Source: Sporocytophaga sp.
Lineage (GTDB): Bacteria; Bacteroidota; Bacteroidia; Cytophagales; Cytophagaceae
Reading direction: 5' to 3'
DNA: 57,869 nucleotides
Assembly (NCBI RefSeq): GCF_017745095.1
Contig: NZ_JAGHZZ010000024.1
Coordinates: forward strand, 1-57,869
Shown here: positions 36,872 through 46,281 of the stretch, one piece after another
How positions within the stretch are numbered: position 1 is the first letter of the stretch
How the letters are laid out: the number at the start of each line of letters is the position of its first letter
Position numbers and translations under genes: made by a program
The notes under the pieces: model-generated
The model's input: the letters and a program-made list of their open reading frames with translations, nothing else
Told to the model about the DNA's origin: nothing
Databases searched by the model: none

Positions 36872-37366
36872 TTGAATAGCTTGGAATCCATCATTTTATT
36901 ATTCGGAAGCAATATAGGAGACAAAACAGCCAATCTAACCAGAGCTGTAGAGTTATGTTCAGTACATATAGGCTCCATAAATAAAGCTTCGTCTCTGTAC
37001 TCAACAGAACCATGGGGAAAGACAGATCAGGATATCTTTATTAATCAGGTCGTAAGCTTCAACACAAATTTGTCAGTTGAAGCCGCATTGACTGAAACTC
37101 AGAAAATAGAAATGCAATTAGGCAGGGTAAGAAAAGAAAAATGGGGAAGCAGGACTATAGATATTGATATCCTTTACTTCGGGAATCTGATCAAAAGAAG
37201 TAAAACGCTTTTTATTCCTCACCCTGAAATCGGAAACAGAAGGTTTACACTCGTTCCATTGGTTGAAATAGCTCCAGACTTTAAGCATCCTGTTTTGAAT
37301 ATTACAAATGAGGAAATGCTGAATCGATGCGAAGACAAGCTTGGAGTTGTAAAGCTGAAAGTTTAA
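36872..37366 (+). CDS. folK: Hydroxymethyldihydropterin pyrophosphokinase
   Basis: 164 residues from the TTG at 36872, or 161 from the TTG at 36881 (MESIILLFGSNIGD), which better fits the promoter and the family start. The FolK motifs are present: LFGSNIGDKTANL, STEPWGKTDQDIFINQV, and the catalytic RTIDIDILYFG. It transfers pyrophosphate from ATP to 6-hydroxymethyl-7,8-dihydropterin in folate synthesis. It is alone on the plus strand between sppA and fabD. Its final codons fall in the dispersed AT-rich repeat (37352-37388), so the extreme C-terminus (KLKV) is repeat-derived. Confidence 0.93.
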   Translation: MNSLESIILLFGSNIGDKTANLTRAVELCSVHIGSINKASSLYSTEPWGKTDQDIFINQVVSFNTNLSVEAALTETQKIEMQLGRVRKEKWGSRTIDIDILYFGNLIKRSKTLFIPHPEIGNRRFTLVPLVEIAPDFKHPVLNITNEEMLNRCEDKLGVVKLKV

Positions 37367-37388
37367 AGTGAAAAGCTTAAAGTTTTGG
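37352..37388. repeat. Copy of the dispersed repeat at the end of folK
   Basis: Contains AAGCTGAAAGTTTAAA (37352-37367) including the folK stop codon, followed by a related GTGAAAAGCTTAAAG word. The first word is identical to the left arm of the palindrome at 37455-37497. Confidence 0.55.
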
Positions 37389-37454
37389 GAATACCATAGA
37401 TTATAGAGCCTCATTATAAGGCAATTTTAAAGAACTTCTTATATTCTAAAAATT

Positions 37455-37497
37455 AAGCTGAAAGTTTAAAATTATTTCAACTTTAAACTTTCAGCTT
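37455..37497. repeat. Perfect palindromic copy of the dispersed repeat, possible terminator
   Basis: AAGCTGAAAGTTTAAA (37455-37470) and its exact reverse complement (37482-37497) flank an 11-nt loop. The element lies 15 bp after the fabD stop and, being AT-rich and long, may also end fabD transcription on the minus strand. Confidence 0.7.
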
Positions 37498-37512
37498 TTA
37501 GCTTACAACTTT

Positions 37513-38388
37513 TTAAATGCTCATTACTTCTGAAGCACTGTTAATCTTCTTTACAAGTCCCTGAAGTACTTTACCAGGACCACATTCTACAAATTCTGTT
37601 GCTCCATCGCTTACCATATTCTGTACGGACTGAGTCCATCTTACTGGCGCTGTTAACTGAGCAATTAGATTTTCTTTTATGATATTGATATCAGTTGCCG
37701 GCAGTGCATTTACATTCTGATATACAGGGCAAAGTGGGTTATTAAAATTAGTTGACTTTATTGCTTCTGCAAGTTCTTCTCTAGCAGGCTCCATCAAGGG
37801 AGAATGGAATGCTCCACCAACAGGAAGGGGTAAAGCTCTCTTTGCTCCTGCTTCTTTCATTTTCTGGCAGGCAATTTCAATACCTTTCATACTGCCGGAA
37901 ATTACAAGTTGTCCAGGACAGTTATAATTAGCAGCAACCACAATTTCGTCTGAAATACTCTTGCAGATTTCTTCTACTTTGGCATCATCAAGACCAAGGA
38001 TTGCCGCCATTGTGCTTGGGTTAATTTCACAAGCTCTTTGCATTGCCAAAGCTCTTTTAGAAACGAGCTTCAATCCATCTTCGAAAGAAAGTGTACCGTT
38101 AGCAACAAGTGCAGAAAACTCACCGAGTGAATGCCCTGCAACCATATCAGGATTAAAGTTTTCAGTGATTTTTGCTAATACTACTGAATGTATAAAAATT
38201 GCAGGCTGAGTTACCTTTGTTTGCTTAAGCTCTTCATCAGTACCTGTGAACATAACATTCGTGATGTCGAAACCAAGAATTTCGTTTGCTTTTTCAAATA
38301 ATGACTTTGCCTTGTCTGAACGATCGTACAAATCTTTTCCCATTCCTGAGAATTGAGAACCCTGACCCGGAAATACGTAAGCTTTCAT
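37513..38388 (-). CDS. fabD: Malonyl-CoA:ACP transacylase
   Basis: 291 residues. The start YVFPGQGSQFSGMG, the nucleophile motif GHSLGEFSALVA (about residues 84-95) and the catalytic His in GGAFHSPLM (about 192-200) identify FabD. It loads malonyl groups onto acyl carrier protein for fatty-acid elongation. Family-normal length. It is monocistronic on the minus strand, downstream of the T9SS type B protein, with no other fab gene nearby, as often seen in Bacteroidota. Confidence 0.96.
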   Translation of the reverse strand: MKAYVFPGQGSQFSGMGKDLYDRSDKAKSLFEKANEILGFDITNVMFTGTDEELKQTKVTQPAIFIHSVVLAKITENFNPDMVAGHSLGEFSALVANGTLSFEDGLKLVSKRALAMQRACEINPSTMAAILGLDDAKVEEICKSISDEIVVAANYNCPGQLVISGSMKGIEIACQKMKEAGAKRALPLPVGGAFHSPLMEPAREELAEAIKSTNFNNPLCPVYQNVNALPATDINIIKENLIAQLTAPVRWTQSVQNMVSDGATEFVECGPGKVLQGLVKKINSASEVMSI

Positions 38389-38513
38389 CTTTTTTTAGTT
38401 TTTTCGGCTCGCAATTTAAAGCTTAACAGAAACTTAACAAAAGTTTAAACCAACTCTCTTCCTTTACCTAAGGTAATTACCTGTGTTTCAACATTGACCA
38501 AAATAATTCTTGT

Positions 38514-41090
38514 TTACCTTAATATCTGTAGCCAGCTTTTAAAATTTTGTAATTCATCCTTCTTTCTCAATCGTCTAACATACTTTACTTCAGCCACATA
38601 ATAGTATATTCCATCCTTATTTGTTCCTCCATTCCAATGGATAAAAATATCATCGTCCTGAGTATGAACTAGTGCTCCCCATCGATTGTAAACTGAAAAC
38701 TTTACTTTTTCAACATACCTAGGTGTCCGTAACGGCACAACTTCTTCATTCCATTCGTCATTATTTGGAGTGATAAGATTTGGCAATTCATATTCAACGC
38801 AATTATCTACACAAACTCTGTTACTTTGCAGACCTTCAACGCCGAAAATATTGACAGCTGAAACTGTATAGCAACCTGATAATGAAATAGTATTGAAATC
38901 AATATAGGTTGTATCTGGTACTGATTTAAAGAATTCTAATTCATCATCCTCATACTGTGCAAAATAGATATTATAGTGATCAATATTATTGCAGAATGGA
39001 TCCCCCACCCTTGTCCAGTTTAGAAGATTTCTGTTTAACAATACGGAATCTTGACAATTCTGGGTGGTAATTGTTAAAAATGGCGGTGGAGGAACCTGAT
39101 CATCCATAGGAATCTCACATTTAGTTTCTGATGTACTAATCAGGGGTTTTGAATATAAGGCATTGCAATAGCTTCCATAAGATTCCAAGTAATAACAGAA
39201 TGTATCACAATTAACAAGGTTTTCATCTGTGAAAGTCCCTGATATGCTTCCAGGCAATGTTTTATAAAAAGAAAACATTGCTTCATCATTCACTTTTCTA
39301 TAAAGCTTCAGTGAATCAATATTCCAAGGAACATTCATTGTCCAGGTTACAGTAACTTTTCTGTCACCAGGAATAGTCTGCAAAAATAAGGTACTTGCAG
39401 GATCACTAGGTATTGTGTCCGAAAACAGCAGATCTACTCTATAATTATAAGAAGTGTCTGCAGTGTTAAGTGGCTGATCAACAAATACCGTATCAGAATC
39501 AAATGTTTGGCCTATCTCTATATAATCTGTTCCATTAATACCTGTTGCTCTGAAGATTTTAAATGAATATGGACCTACAGGAGCTTTCAAAGGCTTAAAC
39601 CACTTAATGGTATTTACTCCAAGCAATGTATCAGTAACATCTACATTAACAGATGCTATGACTGCGGCATTGTCATCAAGGCTTCCACAGACTTCGTCCG
39701 AACCTTTACTTAAACCACCCTGAGGTAATTGAAAAGTTGCTACAATAACATAGCAATAAAAATTACCTCTTACTATTTTATCATTATCTAAATAAGTAGT
39801 CTGAGCTGCAGGCACCTCTGCCAAAAAAGTATATCCGGGAAAACCTTCTGCTCCAACCTGACAAGGATCCTGCTTATAATCAGTAAGATCACAACTTTTC
39901 CTATAAATACGAATTTTGCTAGCTGTAGAGCAATCATATTTATCCCATGTTAATCGCAATCCTTTTCCTTCCGGCACAACAGATTGTAATTTAGGAGGTT
40001 TGGCAATTACCTTTATTCGCAAAGTTTGATAATCTGCCAGTTGCAAAGTTGTATCAGAGGGATAATCAACCGCCTTAAATTCCACTTGATGAGGCTGATT
40101 TCTTGCATCCTCACAGCGAGTCAACCATCTGAAGGTACCTTTAGGATTTTTGCCATATGGAGGAGGATTAGTAAAAGTTGCACCCAATTGGTACACACCT
40201 GTAGGAGGATTATTTGTAGTAGTAATCTTTACATCATTATTATTTGGATCTGTAGCTTCAATTTCAAAAATCAAAGAATCTCCTGCTACTATACAAGTAT
40301 CAAGGCCTCTGGAAAGTTCAGGAGGATCATTTTTAGAAGGTAGAACCTCAATTTGCATATCCCTTGTTATATACCCAATTCTAACTCCATTCCTCCATTC
40401 TTCTACATAAAATGCTACATTAAACAATCCTTCTTCCTGAGGCACATTCCAAACCAAATCTCCGGTAATACTGTTTAAAGTCATATTGTCAGGTGTAAAA
40501 TATCCTGAGACATCTACCCCGGCAGCCTGTTTGGGAGTTACAAGTCTATATGAAATACTGTCACCTTCTATATCATAGGCGCCAGGGTTGTATACATAAA
40601 GCTTTCCCTTTTGTGCCTTATCCAAAGGGGGGATGGCCATTGTAGGAGAATAGTTTACAACCGACACACCGGAAACTACTGATACTAAAGATTCTATGTA
40701 AAATGGAGTATTTATAGAATTCCCAATATTCTTAATACTTCCATTTCTATTAGATTCTGTGTATCCAACCCTATAAGATCCCGTACCAGGATATGTATGT
40801 TCAAAATAATATATGTTTTCGTATGTGTCGTTCCGAATAAGTCTTTTAGAATCTCTTGGCTGCTCCAATGAAGTTCCGTCTCCAAAGTTTAATGTAGCAG
40901 TAGGATCATCCACCCCAGCATCAACTGCTGCTCGGTTGGTATAGACAATAAGTATAAATCTGTATCGAAGATCAGACAATCTTTGAGTAAGAATATTGCC
41001 CGCCCTGATGTGGGTAGCATGAGCTCGTTGTGCCAGGCAGAGCATAACGAATATTAAAAAATTTATATAACATGTTTTCAAAACCTTCAT
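38514..41090 (-). CDS. Secreted multi-domain protein with T9SS type B (gliding-motility-associated) C-terminal domain
   Basis: 858 residues. Signal peptide 1-25 (cleavage after AHA). The start THIRAGNI resembles a family of Bacteroidota surface proteins beginning with this motif. Then Ig-like, PKD and fibronectin III-like beta domains follow (for example RIYRKSC and KLYRKVNDEAMFSFYKTLPG) with many paired Cys. The last 85 residues (LITPNNDEWNEEV, VYNRWGALVH, GIYYYVAEVKY) form the gliding-motility-associated (CHU_C) T9SS type B sorting domain. Such proteins are exported by the T9SS and attached to or released from the cell surface as adhesins. Exact ligand unknown. Confidence 0.9.
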   Translation of the reverse strand: MKVLKTCYINFLIFVMLCLAQRAHATHIRAGNILTQRLSDLRYRFILIVYTNRAAVDAGVDDPTATLNFGDGTSLEQPRDSKRLIRNDTYENIYYFEHTYPGTGSYRVGYTESNRNGSIKNIGNSINTPFYIESLVSVVSGVSVVNYSPTMAIPPLDKAQKGKLYVYNPGAYDIEGDSISYRLVTPKQAAGVDVSGYFTPDNMTLNSITGDLVWNVPQEEGLFNVAFYVEEWRNGVRIGYITRDMQIEVLPSKNDPPELSRGLDTCIVAGDSLIFEIEATDPNNNDVKITTTNNPPTGVYQLGATFTNPPPYGKNPKGTFRWLTRCEDARNQPHQVEFKAVDYPSDTTLQLADYQTLRIKVIAKPPKLQSVVPEGKGLRLTWDKYDCSTASKIRIYRKSCDLTDYKQDPCQVGAEGFPGYTFLAEVPAAQTTYLDNDKIVRGNFYCYVIVATFQLPQGGLSKGSDEVCGSLDDNAAVIASVNVDVTDTLLGVNTIKWFKPLKAPVGPYSFKIFRATGINGTDYIEIGQTFDSDTVFVDQPLNTADTSYNYRVDLLFSDTIPSDPASTLFLQTIPGDRKVTVTWTMNVPWNIDSLKLYRKVNDEAMFSFYKTLPGSISGTFTDENLVNCDTFCYYLESYGSYCNALYSKPLISTSETKCEIPMDDQVPPPPFLTITTQNCQDSVLLNRNLLNWTRVGDPFCNNIDHYNIYFAQYEDDELEFFKSVPDTTYIDFNTISLSGCYTVSAVNIFGVEGLQSNRVCVDNCVEYELPNLITPNNDEWNEEVVPLRTPRYVEKVKFSVYNRWGALVHTQDDDIFIHWNGGTNKDGIYYYVAEVKYVRRLRKKDELQNFKSWLQILR

Positions 41091-41185
41091 TGCAATCTCG
41101 CTGGGATTATGTTATACACGCGAATAATTATTACAACGGAAATCGAATAATGTTTGAAATATGACAAAAAATGCAAAAAATTGCA

Positions 41186-41216
41186 TTGCATACTAAAATT
41201 CCCGAATGTAACTTTG
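41186..41216 (+). promoter_or_regulatory. Promoter of the sdhCAB operon
   Basis: TTGC (41186-41189) and TAACTTTG (41209-41216) with a 19-bp spacer match the Bacteroidota -33/-7 elements. The start would be near 41223, about 38 nt before sdhC. Confidence 0.7.
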
Positions 41217-41260
41217 GGCAAGTTAATATTAATTTAAAACTAAAAAAACACTATTAAATT

Positions 41261-41914
41261 ATGGGCTGGTTAAGTAAGGCTTTGTCCGGAAACCTTGGTC
41301 AAAAACTGATAATGTCTTTAACAGGTCTTTTTCTGATCTCGTTCCTGTTAGAACATCTTCTCAGTAATCTGCTGCTCCTGAAAAGTGATGGAGCTGATTT
41401 TAACGCCTACGCGGAATTCATGAAAACTAATCCCGTGATACAGGCAGCAGAGTATGTCCTTTTCGGAGGCTTCATTGTACACATTATCTATGCAGCAATC
41501 ATTACTGCAAAGAACAAAAAAGCCCGTCCTCACGGATATGCTTACAACAATCCTTCTGCAAACAGTAGCTGGTTTTCAAGAAATATGGGATTGTCAGGAT
41601 CAATGGTTCTGATCTTTCTTATCGTACACCTGAAGTCATTTTTTGTGCCTCACAAAATTACCCATTCTGCAACTATGACCATCTATGATGATGCAATCAT
41701 TACATTTGGTAATGTTCCATACACATTATTTTACGTGGCAGCAATGTGTCTTCTTGCATTCCACCTTAACCATGGTTTTCAAAGTGCATTCCAGACTTTG
41801 GGATTGAGACATCCTAAATATACTCCGTTCATCAAAAAATTGGGAACAGCATTCTCAATACTTGTTCCTGCGGGATTTGCAGCTATACCACTTTATATTT
41901 GTTTCATCAGATAG
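41261..41914 (+). CDS. sdhC: Succinate dehydrogenase/fumarate reductase cytochrome b subunit
   Basis: 217 residues with about five TM helices. The start [35 protein letters not shown] is typical of the Bacteroidota b558-type SdhC, in which one subunit carries two hemes and no SdhD exists. Heme-ligand candidate histidines are H47 (in LLEHLLSN), H78 and others in the TM segments, and later [12 protein letters not shown]. It anchors the flavoprotein and Fe-S subunits and passes electrons to or from menaquinone. sdhA starts 14 bp after sdhC ends. Confidence 0.92.
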   Translation: MGWLSKALSGNLGQKLIMSLTGLFLISFLLEHLLSNLLLLKSDGADFNAYAEFMKTNPVIQAAEYVLFGGFIVHIIYAAIITAKNKKARPHGYAYNNPSANSSWFSRNMGLSGSMVLIFLIVHLKSFFVPHKITHSATMTIYDDAIITFGNVPYTLFYVAAMCLLAFHLNHGFQSAFQTLGLRHPKYTPFIKKLGTAFSILVPAGFAAIPLYICFIR

Positions 41915-41928
41915 TCCACATAATTGAT

Positions 41929-43845
41929 ATGACGAAATTAGATTCTAAAATTCCTGAAGGACCTGTAGCAGAGAAATGGACCAAGCATAAATTCAATCTG
42001 AAGCTTGTAAACCCTGCTAATAAAAGAAAATATGATATTATAGTGGTCGGAACCGGTTTGGCCGGAGCTTCTGCCGCAGCTACTCTTGCGGAACTTGGTT
42101 ATAATGTAAAAGCATTCTGTTTTCAGGATAGCCCTAGAAGAGCACACAGTATTGCAGCTCAGGGCGGTATCAATGCCGCAAAAAATTATCAAAATGATGG
42201 CGATAGTATTTTCAGATTATTCTATGATACTGTAAAAGGTGGAGACTATAGAGCTAGAGAAGGAAACGTTTACAGACTTGCAGAGGTCAGTGTAAATATA
42301 ATTGATCAGTGCGTTGCTCAGGGAGTGCCTTTTGCAAGAGAATATGGAGGACTTCTGGATAACAGATCATTTGGAGGAGCTCAGGTTTCAAGAACCTTTT
42401 ATGCAAGAGGACAAACTGGTCAGCAATTGCTTCTTGGAGCATACAGCGCATTATCAAGACAAATCGGTCTGGGTAAAGTTAAAATGTACTCCAGAACAGA
42501 AATGCTGGATCTGGTAATGATCGACGGAGCTGCAAAAGGTATAGTTACTAGAGACCTCGTAACGGGTGAGATCGCTTCACATGCAGGCCACGCAGTTCTT
42601 TTATGTACCGGTGGATATGGAAACGTATTCTACCTTTCAACAAATGCACAGGGCTCTAACGTTACTGCGGCATGGAGAGCTCACAAAAAAGGTGCATTCT
42701 TTGCCAACCCATGCTTTACTCAGATTCACCCTACATGTATTCCTGTTTCTGGAGATCATCAGTCAAAACTGACCTTGATGAGTGAAAGCTTAAGAAATGA
42801 CGGAAGGGTTTGGGTTCCTAAAAAAGTAGGAGACAAAAGAAATCCTTCGGAAATACCTGAAGATGAAAGAGATTATTTCCTTGAAAGAAAATACCCATCT
42901 TTCGGAAACCTTGTTCCAAGAGACGTTGCTTCAAGAAATGCAAAAGAGCAGTGTGATGCCAACAAAGGCGTAGGTTCAAGCGGACTAGCTGTTTATCTTG
43001 ATTTTGCCGACGCCATTAAGAGACTTGGTGAAAATTCAGTACGAGCAAAATATGGTAACTTGTTTGACATGTACGCTCAGATTACCGGTGAAAATCCTTA
43101 CAAATCTCCAATGCGTATTTATCCTGCAGTTCACTATACAATGGGTGGGCTTTGGGTTGATTACAATCTAATGACAACAATCCCTGGACTTTATGCACTT
43201 GGAGAAGCTAACTTCTCTGACCACGGAGCTAACAGACTTGGAGCCAGCGCCCTGATGCAAGGACTTGCTGATGGATACTTTGTAATCCCTTATACTGTAG
43301 GAGATTATCTTGCAGGACTTGGTACTAAACCTGTTGATAAAAACCATCCGGCCTTTAAAGAAGCAGAAGACAAAGTTAAAGCACTAACGAAAAAATTCCT
43401 TTCTATAAAAGGAACTAAAAGCGTAACGCACTACCATAGAGAACTTGGTAGAATCATGTGGGACTATTGCGGAATGGCTAGAAATGCTGAAGGTCTTACA
43501 AAGGCAAAAGGATTAATAAAAGATTTAAAAGAAGATTTCTGGAAAAACGTTAAAGTTCTAGGGGAAGGCGAAGAACTCAATCAAAGTCTTGAAAAAGCTG
43601 GTAGAGTTGCTGACTTTATAGAACTAGGAGCTCTAATGGTGGAAGACGCCCTGAACAGAAACGAATCATGCGGAGGACACTTCAGAGAAGAATATCAGAC
43701 TGAAGAAAACGAAGCAAAAAGAGATGATGAAAACTATGCCTATGTAGCAGCCTGGGAGTTTAAAGGAGAGGATAAGGCAGAAGAGCTTCACAAAGAAAAC
43801 CTAAAGTTTGAAACTGTTAAATTAACCCAGAGAAGTTACAAATAA
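41929..43845 (+). CDS. sdhA: Succinate dehydrogenase/fumarate reductase flavoprotein subunit
   Basis: 638 residues from the ATG at 41929; the frame also opens at a TTG 30 bp upstream (inside sdhC), which is unlikely. FAD-binding Rossmann motif [19 protein letters not shown] (about 38-56), the covalent-FAD His in [14 protein letters not shown], and the active-site Arg/His region ([29 protein letters not shown]) are intact. It oxidises succinate to fumarate in the TCA cycle, or the reverse in fumarate respiration. It overlaps sdhB by one base (TAATG). A large B. subtilis-type flavoprotein, complete. Confidence 0.97.
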   Translation: MTKLDSKIPEGPVAEKWTKHKFNLKLVNPANKRKYDIIVVGTGLAGASAAATLAELGYNVKAFCFQDSPRRAHSIAAQGGINAAKNYQNDGDSIFRLFYDTVKGGDYRAREGNVYRLAEVSVNIIDQCVAQGVPFAREYGGLLDNRSFGGAQVSRTFYARGQTGQQLLLGAYSALSRQIGLGKVKMYSRTEMLDLVMIDGAAKGIVTRDLVTGEIASHAGHAVLLCTGGYGNVFYLSTNAQGSNVTAAWRAHKKGAFFANPCFTQIHPTCIPVSGDHQSKLTLMSESLRNDGRVWVPKKVGDKRNPSEIPEDERDYFLERKYPSFGNLVPRDVASRNAKEQCDANKGVGSSGLAVYLDFADAIKRLGENSVRAKYGNLFDMYAQITGENPYKSPMRIYPAVHYTMGGLWVDYNLMTTIPGLYALGEANFSDHGANRLGASALMQGLADGYFVIPYTVGDYLAGLGTKPVDKNHPAFKEAEDKVKALTKKFLSIKGTKSVTHYHRELGRIMWDYCGMARNAEGLTKAKGLIKDLKEDFWKNVKVLGEGEELNQSLEKAGRVADFIELGALMVEDALNRNESCGGHFREEYQTEENEAKRDDENYAYVAAWEFKGEDKAEELHKENLKFETVKLTQRSYK

Positions 43846-44609
43846 TGAGCGGAACAATGAACTTAACTGTAAAAGTCTGGCGTCAGAAAAATTCCAAATC
43901 TGAAGGCAAGATGGTCTCTTACAATGTAAAAGATGTATCTCCAGACATGTCTTTCCTTGAAATGTTCGACGTTCTGAACGAGGACCTTATAAGCAAAGGA
44001 GATGAGCCTATCGCTTTTGACCATGACTGCCGCGAAGGTATCTGTGGTATGTGCAGTATGTATATTAATGGAAGAGCGCACGGACCCAAAACGGGTATCA
44101 CTACCTGTCAGCTCCATATGCGCAGCTTCAAAGATGGGGACACAATCGTTGTTGAACCATGGAGAGCTTCTGCATTCCCGGTTGTAAAAGATCTTGTAGT
44201 TGACAGAGGTGCGTTTGACAGGATTATCAATGCTGGTGGATTTGTTTCTGTTAACACAGGAGGAGTTCCTGATGCCAATGCAATTCCAATTTCGAAAATA
44301 GATGCAGATGCTGCTTTTGATGCTGCTACTTGTATAGGTTGCGGAGCATGTGTAGCTTCCTGTAAAAATGCATCAGCTTCACTTTTCGTTGCCGCAAAAA
44401 TTACTCAACTAGCTCTATTACCACAAGGACAGGTTGAAAGAGCTGCAAGGGTTGAGAAAATGGTAGCACAAATGGAAGCAGAAGGATTTGGTGCTTGCAC
44501 TAATACCGGAGCTTGTTCTGTAGAGTGTCCAAAAGAAATCTCTCAAGACACAATTGCAACAATGAATAGAGAGTATTATGCCGCTAAAGCAAGCTCTAAA
44601 AACGTTTAA
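43845..44609 (+). CDS. sdhB: Succinate dehydrogenase/fumarate reductase iron-sulfur subunit
   Basis: 254 residues. Cys clusters in order: [2Fe-2S] [13 protein letters not shown], [4Fe-4S] [13 protein letters not shown], and [3Fe-4S]/last cluster [15 protein letters not shown]. It bridges electrons between FAD (SdhA) and the heme/quinone subunit. The start overlaps the sdhA stop by one base, so translation is coupled. A clear intrinsic terminator follows, so sdhCAB is a three-gene operon. Confidence 0.97.
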   Translation: MSGTMNLTVKVWRQKNSKSEGKMVSYNVKDVSPDMSFLEMFDVLNEDLISKGDEPIAFDHDCREGICGMCSMYINGRAHGPKTGITTCQLHMRSFKDGDTIVVEPWRASAFPVVKDLVVDRGAFDRIINAGGFVSVNTGGVPDANAIPISKIDADAAFDAATCIGCGACVASCKNASASLFVAAKITQLALLPQGQVERAARVEKMVAQMEAEGFGACTNTGACSVECPKEISQDTIATMNREYYAAKASSKNV

Positions 44610-44630
44610 TATCATTACATTTAAAATAAT

Positions 44631-44665
44631 AAAAAGGCGACTCCTAAATAAGAGCCGCCTTTTTT
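44631..44665 (+). terminator. Intrinsic terminator of sdhCAB
   Basis: Stem AAAAAGGCG-A-CTC against GAG-C-CGCCTTTTT (one A-C mismatch) with a 7-8-nt loop and a run of T at 44660-44665. Confidence 0.85.
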
Positions 44666-44694
44666 ATAATTTGTAATAAATACAAGCTTAGCTT

Positions 44695-45003
44695 CTAAAG
44701 GCGAATTTTTCTTTTCTCCACAACAACATTGCTATTGCTCCCACCATCATCCCTTTTAGAATTTGAGTTAGGAATTGGAGTTTCTTTAGGAATAATTTCC
44801 TCTTCCACTTCAACCCCGTCTTGATTTAAGGAATCTGTCGCCCCCCCTTCTCCCTCAGGTACTGCAAAGCAAACAATATTTTCATTATCTACCCAAGCAC
44901 AGCTTATAGAGACATCTTCTTCCGACTCTTTCGCTGCTTCTCCCTGACCATATGAAAATACTGAAATACCCAAGAAAGCAATTAATCCAAACAACCATTT
45001 CAT
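44695..45003 (-). CDS. Small secreted Asp/Glu-rich protein of unknown function
   Basis: 102 residues from ATG 45003. Signal peptide KWLFGLIAFLGISVFSYGQ, then an acidic, Ser/Asn-rich mature part with two Cys and a basic end (KRKIRL). The frame also opens at a TTG 18 bp upstream. No family is recognised. It is oriented with the XRE regulator gene just upstream (64 bp apart), so it may be that regulator's target. Confidence 0.55.
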   Translation of the reverse strand: MKWLFGLIAFLGISVFSYGQGEAAKESEEDVSISCAWVDNENIVCFAVPEGEGGATDSLNQDGVEVEEEIIPKETPIPNSNSKRDDGGSNSNVVVEKRKIRL

Positions 45004-45066
45004 AATATCTTCCCTTTCCAAATTATCTAAAAGTTTAACCTGATTAAGGAAGGGAAGGTTTAAATC

Positions 45067-45513
45067 TTACTCAGCTCCACCCTTTATTATTTGATTTTCA
45101 ATGGAATTAATTTTACTCTCCAAAAAATTATTATATTCCTTTACTGAATTCAGATAATTCTTCAGAATCTTGATTTCTTCCTCCTTTTGAGCTACTATTT
45201 CGGAAAGACGGAGTTGTTCTTCCATAAGCGCAGTATTATCTGCCATCAGTTCACGGATTGTTTCCTGGGAATAGATTTCTCCTTCCTCCCCTTTTTCAGC
45301 TCCAAATCTCTTTCCAAGAATAAGGTGATCTAAAGAAACATTGAAAAATTCTGCAATTTTTATTAGGGATTCTATCGAAGGAAGGCGCTTTCCTCTTTCG
45401 TAATTGGCGATATTACTTCTATCTATATGGAGTAGATTGGAAATATCTTCCTGAGTAAGGTTTTCTTCCAACCTCAACTCTTTTAGCACTTTATAAAAAT
45501 TTACGCCATCCAT
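45067..45513 (-). CDS. XRE-family HTH transcriptional regulator
   Basis: 148 residues from the ATG at 45513; a GTG 6 bp upstream is the alternative. Helix-turn-helix domain about residues 6-62: NFYKVLKELRLEENLTQEDI, then NYERGKRLPSIESLIKIAEFFNVSLDHLI, the classic Cro/C1-type fold. The C-terminal ~60 residues are a Glu-rich coiled coil, likely for dimerisation. It is divergent to the ECF sigma factor with a 205-bp spacer containing a perfect inverted repeat (45646-45668), a candidate operator for this or another regulator. Confidence 0.88.
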   Translation of the reverse strand: MDGVNFYKVLKELRLEENLTQEDISNLLHIDRSNIANYERGKRLPSIESLIKIAEFFNVSLDHLILGKRFGAEKGEEGEIYSQETIRELMADNTALMEEQLRLSEIVAQKEEEIKILKNYLNSVKEYNNFLESKINSIENQIIKGGAE

Positions 45514-45645
45514 ACTCACTATTTAAACAATTTGTACCACAAAAACAACCAATTTGTTTCTTAAAGCAACATATTAAAAAAAAATTAATACCAATAAATC
45601 CTTTTGGCAAACAACGCGTACAATATTTAATAAATTCCCACTATT

Positions 45646-45668
45646 ACTTGTTTCAAAAAGAAACAAGT
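45646..45668. promoter_or_regulatory. Perfect inverted repeat, candidate operator
   Basis: ACTTGTTTC and GAAACAAGT (9-bp arms, 45646-45654 and 45660-45668) with a 5-bp A-spacer, ending 50 bp before the sigma-factor start. A related TTTGTTTC half-site lies in the same spacer near 45550-45560. A bound dimer here could block or help transcription of the sigma gene. The XRE protein encoded just across is the obvious candidate. Confidence 0.55.
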
Positions 45669-45718
45669 GTTAGTTTAATGTTTGAATTCAAAAACCAAAG
45701 CAATACCTAATTTCAAGT

Positions 45719-46276
45719 ATGCACCTGTCTATAGAGGAAATTATAAGAGGATGTAAGAAAAACGACTCTATTGCACAGGAAGCACTTTTTAAGCTATATT
45801 CAAAAAAACTTATGACTGTTTGCCTCAGGTATTCTTCCTGCAGAGAAGATGCGGAAGACCTGTTCCAGGAGTCTATGATTAAAATTTTTCAGAGTCTTCA
45901 TTCATTTGAAGAGAAAGGTTCTGTAGAAGGTTGGATGCGTCGCATCATTACCAATAATGCCATCAAAGAATTCCGCAAAAGAAAATACTTATCTTCTTTA
46001 TCAGAACCTGAATCATTTAATTTACCAGTGTTCACTGACGACGATGTTATTGAAAAAATGTCGGGGGAAGAATTAATGAGTGTAATACACAAATTGCCAG
46101 AGGGTTCCAGAATGGTATTCAACCTTTTTGTTATAGAAGGATATTCTCACAAAGAAATCAGTGAATTAATGCAAATTTCGGAAGGGACCTCCAAATCTCA
46201 GTTTTTTAATGCGAAAAAAATCCTTAAAACTCTATTAGGGAAAGGTGAAAAAGTAGATCAATTACAACAAATCTAA
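45719..46276 (+). CDS. RNA polymerase sigma-70 factor, ECF type
   Basis: 185 residues. Region 2 (about 18-90) with DAEDLFQESMIKIFQSLHSF and WMRRIITNNAIKEFRK; region 4 (about 125-175) with LPEGSRMVFNLFVIEGYSHKEISELMQISEGTSKSQFFNAKK. Typical ECF length and lacking region 3. No anti-sigma gene follows: proline dehydrogenase is convergent with 5 bp between stops. Its regulator may be the divergent XRE gene. Targets unknown. Confidence 0.92.
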   Translation: MHLSIEEIIRGCKKNDSIAQEALFKLYSKKLMTVCLRYSSCREDAEDLFQESMIKIFQSLHSFEEKGSVEGWMRRIITNNAIKEFRKRKYLSSLSEPESFNLPVFTDDDVIEKMSGEELMSVIHKLPEGSRMVFNLFVIEGYSHKEISELMQISEGTSKSQFFNAKKILKTLLGKGEKVDQLQQI

Positions 46277-46281
46277 TCTAA

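Noticed and set aside
41899-41928. Upstream TTG start of sdhA inside sdhC
   Set aside because: The ATG at 41929 gives the usual N-terminus ([12 protein letters not shown]) and a normal 14-bp gap after sdhC.
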